Of a DNA stretch of 39,352 nucleotides, positions 33,068 to 39,352 are shown piece by piece. The translations under genes were made by a program, and so were the position numbers. The notes under the pieces were generated by a model. That model was not told where the DNA came from. It worked only from the letters and a program-made list of their open reading frames with translations, and did no database searches. Source of the stretch: Cerioporus squamosus. Taxonomy: Eukaryota; Basidiomycota; Agaricomycetes; Polyporales; Polyporaceae. Positions within the stretch are counted from its first letter, which is position 1. The number at the start of each line of letters is the position of its first letter. The stretch spans positions 1 through 39,352 of the forward strand of contig JABYQS010000267.1 in assembly GCA_022592435.1 (NCBI GenBank), read 5' to 3'.

Positions 33068-36000
33068 ATGAGCAGCGTGGATGCTGCCAGTCCCCCCGCG
33101 CAGACCGTGTCCCCATCTACATCGCCCGCAGAACAGCCACTATCCCAACCAGACTCATCCGGCCCCCAAGAGCCGCCTCGCGATGCCGACACGCCTTCAT
33201 CGTCGTCCGAGATAGAACCACGCGTCCAGCCCGTGCAGGCTGGACAAGACGTGGACGCACCGCAGGTCGCCGAAGGTTCCTCTTCCTCGGGTGAGGTTCT
33301 CGTAGGGGTCCCAGGCACGGAGCAGCAGGTGGAGGGGCTGGACGCGGAGCAGGCTGCGGGGGCTGTCGACGACTCGCAGCAATGGACGGAGGACGACAGC
33401 CATGAGCTGAAACGCGTCAAGGTCTACGAGCTCATCGGTAGTCGCTGGGTCGACCAAGGCACGGCGTTCTGCTTCGGCGACTTCCAAGACAACGAGGCTC
33501 TCCTCATCGCGCGCGCCGAGGAGGACTTCAACCGCATCATCCTCACCACTACCATTCGAGCCACCGACGTGTACCAACGACAGCAGGGTGCGTGATAAGG
33601 CTATCTACGCGACGCTTGTTCCCGTCCCAGTTGCTCAAACCGCTCTTCGATGTCGCAGAAACCTTGATTGTCTGGACAGAGCCCGACGGCGTCGACTATG
33701 CGCTCAGCTTCCAAGATCCCGAAGGATGCGCAGAGGTGTGGCACTTCATTGAGGAGGTTCAGCGACATATGAACGCCAATAGTGAGTGAAACACACTCTT
33801 GCAGCGTGTTTCTCATCTCTGAGTTCCACCCGACTGCCTGACTCCAGCAGAAGAGATGGCCCTCACCTCCTCCCCCCTCATCGGCCTCGAGGGTCCTGAG
33901 CCTTCTGTCACAACAGCGAACATCATTCGTTCAGGTCGACTACCGCAACCGCAGATGGGCATCATCGGCGAGATTGACAGTGCAATCAAGACCCTCGCAC
34001 GAACAGCGGTCGTGAAGGAGCGTGTGTGTGAGTACATTCAAAACGAGGTGTGTATGAAGTCACTAGTCGCACGCTCTGGAACTAAGCCATCCCATATCCT
34101 CCAATCAACTACCGAACCGGTCTCTCCAAACGCCTCGGTTAATCCCTCCATAGGAATACATCAAGGCCTTGATTGACGTCTTTCATCAGGCGGAGGATCT
34201 TGAGAGTCTGACCGACTTACATGCGTTGTTCGGTTGCATGCAGACCATCCGTAGGTCTCGGCTTTACACGTCTTGCGCTTGTCGTTAACTCAGACTGCGC
34301 TACCGCAGTGCTACTGAACGAACACAGCCTATACGAGCACATCCTCGACGATGAGATCTTCCAGGGCGTCGTTGGCATCCTCGAATGTCCGTGTACCTAC
34401 CCTAGTTCGTGTACGTCGCCGGAGTCTAATCGTACCGTACAGACGACCCAGAATTCCCCAACTACAAGGCCAACTATCGCGACTTCCTTCGTGAGACCGC
34501 CCACTTCCACCAGCCTATCCCTATCCGCGACGACACCATACAGAGGAAGATCCACCATACTTACCGACTGCAGTTCCTCAAGGACGTCGTGCTTGCGCGT
34601 GCCATCGACGACTCGACCTTCAACGTGCTGAACTCGTGCATTATCTTCAACCAAATCGACATCATTACCCACATCCAGAACGACCCCATGTTTCTCCGAG
34701 AAATCGCGGGGATGTTCATGGACGACGATCTATTGGCGCTTCTTGGTCTCCCTACGAAGCAGCAATCAGAACCAGGGAGAGATGCAGGGTCGGAGTCGAA
34801 GGATTCGGACAAGATGGACGTGGACCAGTCGGAAGCGAAGGTGAATGGTGCATCACATCCGAATGGCCAGGGAGAGGGCTCGTCTTCCTCTGTCAAGCCA
34901 CTCTCGCACGAGGAGCTCACGCGACGTCGGGAGGTGGTATTCCTGGTGCAGCAGCTATGCATGATGGGCAAGAACGTCCAGCTCCCCGCCCGCATGGCTC
35001 TATTCCGGACACTGGTCGACCGTGGCATCGTCTTCGCCGTGCAGTGGGGTCTCTCGCAGCCCGAGGACGACGAGGAGGGTCGACAGATGATCGCTACCTC
35101 GGGGGAGATCATGATGGCGCTCCTCGACCACGACCTCAACGGCGTTCGCGGACACGTGCTGAAGCAGCTTGGGACGTTGGAACGCGAGAAGGCGAGCGGG
35201 AAGAACATCCGCGACAAGGAGACGGTGCTTGTGCTCATGTGCAAGGTCCTCGTTCGCAGCCGCGATCTCGCAGTGCAGAGTCTGGTAGGGGAGGCGCTGA
35301 GGTTGTTGCTCGAGATGATGTCCAACGATGTGGATGGACCGGTAAGTGTGCATTTCGCGCTCAGGGACGCATAGATTGACCCGCGGGGACTAGCAAAACA
35401 TCGGTCTCAAGCTATTGCAGCAGCGCGGGAAGGATGACCCTGGCGTCGAGAAGTTCTTGGACTACTTCTACAAGTACTGTATGGACATCCTTTTCAAGCC
35501 TTTCCAGGAGATCCCGGAGGCGAAGGATGTCTCAGGTGCGTCCTAATCTGTTCGTTGAAAATGCGCAGCCTCACGCGGAGACATGCAGATCCGGTCTTCG
35601 TTCTATCTCGCGAAAAGACCAACCTCTTCCTCTGGCTTTGCGACTTGCTATCCAACTTTACACAACAACACTCCTTCCGCAGTCACTTCTTCGTCCTATC
35701 CTCGAACATCGCTCCACGAGTTGCCACCCTCCTCCGCTCGAAGGACAAGCATCTTCGCTTGGGTACGTCCCCTCTGTCACTACGACTGGGGGTACGGCTA
35801 ACTGTATATGGCCCTTTGGTAGCCGCATTCCGCTTCTTCCGCACGTGTCTACGACTGAAGAACGGCAATCTCTTCAAGCACATGATCAAGCACGACATCT
35901 TCACGCCGATCCTGGACCTCACAAGTCGCGAGTCAAGGCGCGACAACTTGGTCAGCTCAACATGTCTCGAATTCTTCGACTTCATGCGTCGAGTACGTAT

Positions 36001-37027
36001 CAATTGACACTTGTGGACTCGCCTCTCACGTCGTCCTTCTGCAGGAAAACATCAAGGAGCTTGTCCACCACTGCATGACGAAACATGGCGATACCATCCG
36101 AGCACTCTCGGAGTCCTCCGTAGTCGGTCCGAGATTCAAAGATTTCATCGCTCGTTGGGAGATGAACATCGAGCCGCCACCGGTGGAGAAGATCGAGAGG
36201 TACGTTATCCTACCACGACCCTTCGTCTTTCCTTCCTTCCTAACAGTAGTTTGCAGGATCACACCGAGTACACCTCAACGCTGGGGTCAGGGCAAGTTGC
36301 TGGACACCGCCGAGGAGGACTACTTCAACGGCGAGGACGATGACGAGGAGACGATCCACATCGTCAGCACGCCGCCGCCTCGAGGCACCATGAAGCGCAA
36401 ACGCACCGGCATGCGTCAGACGGGCATCCCCGTCCGCGCCCCGAACAAGCCGTTCAACGGCCTCCCGCGCATGACGCCGTTCAGCGGCCTCGTCGACTAC
36501 GGCGGCGACGACGACCTCGGCGGCTCAGAAGAGAACATCGCGCCCACGCCCGGGCGCGACTCGCCCGTGCCAGGAGGCTTCGTCCCCGTCTCGTACAACA
36601 ACCCCTCGGAACCGCCCTCAAGTCCGCGCATCTCGCACCGACAGGTGTCCATCAAGTCCCCGCTATCCCCAGAGGAAGACGACGACATCCAGGACGCGCT
36701 GTCGAAAGGCGGCTCGTCGCTCCTTCCGAGAATATCCGGGATGTCGGACGTCGGTTTGGGAAGTAAACGACGGCGCGATGACGATGACGACGAGCTGGGG
36801 CGGTTGGCCAACAAGTCGAAACGACCGACCCCCAGTCCAGTTTCACCGACGCCGGACTCGGATTCGCCAGGACCTGCAAAGGCGGTCGCGCTCCAAAGAC
36901 GCCAGAGGAAGGGCCGAAGAAGTTGAAGCTGAAGTTCGGTGCGGTAGGCGCTGCGGTTGCCTCTTCAGCGTCGTCTCAGAGCAGTAGTCCTTCAAGTACT
37001 GGTACGAAGGACGGGGACAATGGCTAG
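33068..37027 (+). CDS. PSY2: Protein phosphatase 4 regulatory subunit 3 (Psy2/SMEK)
   Basis: Scaffold of PP4 that directs dephosphorylation in the DNA-damage checkpoint and other nuclear processes. A disordered acidic N-terminus of about 115 residues precedes the EVH1-like domain (KVYELIGSRWVDQGTAFC, ATDVYQRQQ-ETLIVWTEPDG, LSFQDPEGCAEVW). Next comes the long SMK-1/armadillo region: KERVCEYIQNE-EYIKALIDVF, YDPEFPNYKANYRDFL, RLQFLKDVVLARAID, KDDPGVEKFLDYFYKYCMD, LSREKTNLFLWLCDLLSNF, SKDKHLRLA, ESRRDNLVSSTCLEFFDFMR. The tail is acidic and Pro/Ser-rich with KRKR and KRRR basic clusters. Introns close in frame. The family-like C-terminus (KTPEEGPKKLKLKFGA, stop 37025-37027) is in the next frame from the preceding text; one base appears missing at AAA 36878-36880. 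Literally the frame would stop at 36926. Confidence 0.94.
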
Positions 37028-37601
37028 GATGATAGGCTTGCTGGTGGTTTATGTTATGCTCGGTCTCGTCCTCGGTCGTACAGCTATGTCGATACGCACG
37101 CATGTTGTAGAATCCGCTTTACTGATCCATGTTGTTCAACGTTTCAACGCTCAGCACTGCTGCTTGCGCGTAAATAGTAGTATACATATCGTGAGAACAG
37201 AAGCGTGCTATGTACCCGGGTGAGAGACTAGCAGAACAGCATGTATGCAAAATGCAGGACGACGGAGCACGAACAGTACTTTATGCAGACAAACAACGGA
37301 GGTTTGAGTCAGAAGAAAACTAAGGGATACTACGGCGACGAGAGACGGCCAACTATAAGCATCTGTAGAATTCATTTATAGAGCTGGGATTGTGGAACCA
37401 GGATGTAAGTGATGAAGGGGGATGGATGGTGTGCGAGATGTGCAACGGAGACTGATGGAACGTCAGGAATGTACGGAGGAGGCAGTAAATATAGTGCGGC
37501 GTGAGAGGAGAGAGATGAGAGGATGAGTTCACATAATTGGTACATGCAGGGGCGAGTGCGAGTGCGGACTTGCGATGGGCATCAACCGGCGCAGCTGGCC
37601 T
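37028..37601. other. Convergent 3' intergenic region
   Basis: Between the PSY2 and Whi3-like stop codons. Contains both 3' UTRs; no gene, RNA or repeat recognised. Confidence 0.6.
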
Positions 37602-39352
37602 CTAGGTGGCCGCTGCCGGGGTAAGTGAATGTGCGAGATGGTCATTGCTGGCGTCAGCGCTGGGCTGATCGGGTATCGAAGAATGAGGAATGCCGAAGGG
37701 AGAGAAAGTCGTGCTGCCCGATGCGAAGCCAACCCCTGTGGGTTAGCACGAGGGAAAGACGTCGCGGTCGCAAGAGAGCCGCCAAACGTCCCAGATGGCG
37801 GCGGCGGCGAGAAGAACCTGGGAGGCGGCGGAGATGTGGTATAGTGGTATGAGGTGGTCGCGACGTCATGCCAGAGGTATCGCGACGGATGGCACGGATC
37901 GTGTCGGCGGAATCTGCGTGACGAGTGTAGGTGTCACCAGGAAAGCCGCAGTCACGGTTGCCGTCCAGCACCTCACGGCTGTGATGGTGCTGCTGTTGCT
38001 GCAAGGATGGACCACTGCCCCCGCTATTGGGAGTGCGGACGCCCAGCGGATTCTTGCTGTACGACAGTCCGGATGCCACCGTTCCTGACAAGACCGTTCA
38101 AGTGCTCGCCGTAGAGCTCGTTCAAAGCCTTCGTCGCATACTCGACGTTCTCGAACTGCAACGCATGTTCAGTATCCTGACAATATCGCATACATGGGTA
38201 TACACGCACCTCAACAAAGCACATGGGCCCGTTGCTCTTCTGACGGAAGCAGAGCTTGCGATAGCCCGGTTGCTTCGAGAACAGCTCCCTCAGACGATCC
38301 TCGAGGTAGCTGAGGGTATGCCCGCCAGGAGAGGTCGACGTGGGCAGGTTTCCAACGTACAGCGTATTGATGGGCGGGTTCTGGTCACTTCCCGTGCGCC
38401 CTCCTCCGGAGCTGGTGCCGAAGCAGGAGATGGCAGCTGCGGAGAGGTAGAGCCAGATTCAGTCGACACCGCCAACGCTCCAACAGAACGGACGAGTTCA
38501 TCTTCATGTCCGCTCTGCGAGCCGCTGACGCTGGAAGCCTTGGAGTTGGGGAGAGATGACGACGCCTGTCCGAAAGCTCCGGAACCGGGGTGCGATTGCG
38601 GCTCGCTACTCGGTGATTGCGGGCGTGGGCGAATAGGCAGGGAGGGATGACTCGGCAGCGAGGATAGGATGGAATCCGGCGAGAAGGGGGCGCCACTGGC
38701 GGGCGCCGAGTGCCCGTTCTGGGTGGACATGGCTTCAAGCATCGGCGGTGAAGTTGCCGATGGCGATTGTGGACGAGCAGGTAGGCCAGAGAGATGATGC
38801 TGTGGGACGCCCATCTTCCGGAGAGCCGCAGAGGCGCTCACATCCGCAGGTTGCCCCAAGGACCGTTGAAACCCTCAGACTGCGACGGCAGACTGTGGAG
38901 GGAGGGCGGTGACGATGGCAGGTTGGGCCCATTCGAGATCATACCGTTCTCAGCGGAGAGAAGGGAGTTCGCTCCTTGACGAACCATTTGCTGAGGAACG
39001 GAGTGGAACGCCTCAAACGCGAAGGAGTTCTGTCGCGCCCGCGCTGCCTCTTTCTCCTTCTCCCGACGCTTGCGCTCACGCTCGTCCTCCTCAGCGCGCT
39101 CGCGGGGTCCTCGACTGCCATAAGCGCCGAGACCCATAGAAGAGAAGTCTCCACGCCTGCGGTCACGGTCTTCATCCTCGCGACCATCAAACATCCTGTC
39201 GCGCCTCTGACCGAAACTGCTCAGGTCGATGCCCATAGCCCCGAGCGCTCCTAGTTGCTTATCGCCTGAGAAAGCGCCTCGCCCGCAGTGCGAGGCCAGG
39301 GAGCCCTGACATATTATCAGGACCGGTCGCGCCAGGGACGCTGCCGGGGAAT
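37602..39352 (-). CDS. whi3: Whi3-type RRM RNA-binding protein (partial, several frame breaks)
   Basis: Whi3 binds mRNAs such as G1 cyclin transcripts and regulates cell-cycle entry. The RRM is unmistakable: DQNPPINTLYVGNLP, LRELFSKQPGYRKLCFRQKS, GPMCFVE-FENVEYATKALNELYG, GGIR and LSYSKNPLGVR. Before it lies an Arg/Glu-rich helix and Ser/Pro-rich disorder; after it a poly-Gln/His patch (QQQQHHH), RHADSADTIRAIRRDTSG and a Ser/Pro-rich end, FSPFGIPHSS to HSLTPAAAT. An intron (donor after MCFVE) splits the RRM. Family sequence is spread over several frames, with apparent single-base changes near 38854-38857 (cccc), 38372-38410, 38068 (one extra base), 37855-37864 and 37731-37736. The frame is open upstream of the ATG at 39236 and an acceptor-like CTTTCTCAG lies just before, so the gene probably continues beyond the window. 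It could be decaying, but the protein text between breaks is well kept. Confidence 0.85.

Noticed and set aside
7175..38857. Programmed ribosomal frameshifting
   Set aside because: The sites are of different sequence, occur in unrelated housekeeping genes, and lack a common slippery motif; missing bases in runs are simpler.

Overview
The window looks like nuclear DNA of a GC-rich basidiomycete, most likely an Agaricomycete. Genes are split by many short introns (about 45-60 nt, GT..AG), proteins are fungal, two F-box proteins resemble families that are expanded in mushrooms, and there is no operon structure. Twelve protein genes can be supported. Exon models were assembled by eye from splice sites, frame continuity and remembered family motifs.

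Layout. 1-1966: no recognisable gene. 1967-4115 (+): Cdc4-type F-box/WD40 protein. 4463-11278 (-): full-size ABCC/MRP transporter in about 42 tiny exons. 12298-14383 (+) and 14822-15820 (-): two convergent F-box type proteins. 16467-20438 (-): H2A-like histone-fold protein with a long disordered tail. 20686-21333: probable mariner-type MITE. 21444-26330 (-): large C2H2 zinc-finger protein. 26483-26926: complete miniature LTR element (TRIM type) with identical 172-bp LTRs and a 5-bp target duplication. 27040-28492 (+): NDUFAF5-like complex I assembly factor. 28514-29857 (-): TRM10 tRNA m1G9 methyltransferase. 30135-31421 (+): acyl-protein thioesterase 1. 31684-32833 (-): THYN1/EVE-domain protein. 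33068-37027 (+): PP4 regulatory subunit 3 (PSY2). 37602 to the right edge (-): Whi3-type RRM protein.

The genes are mostly housekeeping and do not form one pathway. Loose themes are cell-cycle control and ubiquitylation (Cdc4, Whi3, PP4R3, F-box proteins), chromatin or nucleic-acid binding (histone-fold, zinc finger, EVE) and RNA/mitochondrial biology (TRM10, NDUFAF5). Neighbours are packed head-to-head (277 and 234 bp between start codons) or tail-to-tail (21 bp between stop codons).

The most notable signals are the intact miniature LTR retroelement in the zinc-finger/NDUFAF5 promoter, the MITE candidate, 7-, 12- and 13-nt microexons in conserved protein motifs, a GC-AG intron, and a recurring pattern of single-base frame breaks, mostly in homopolymers, in seven otherwise well-conserved genes. 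The last is best explained by uncorrected assembly errors, so several C-termini here should be read with care.
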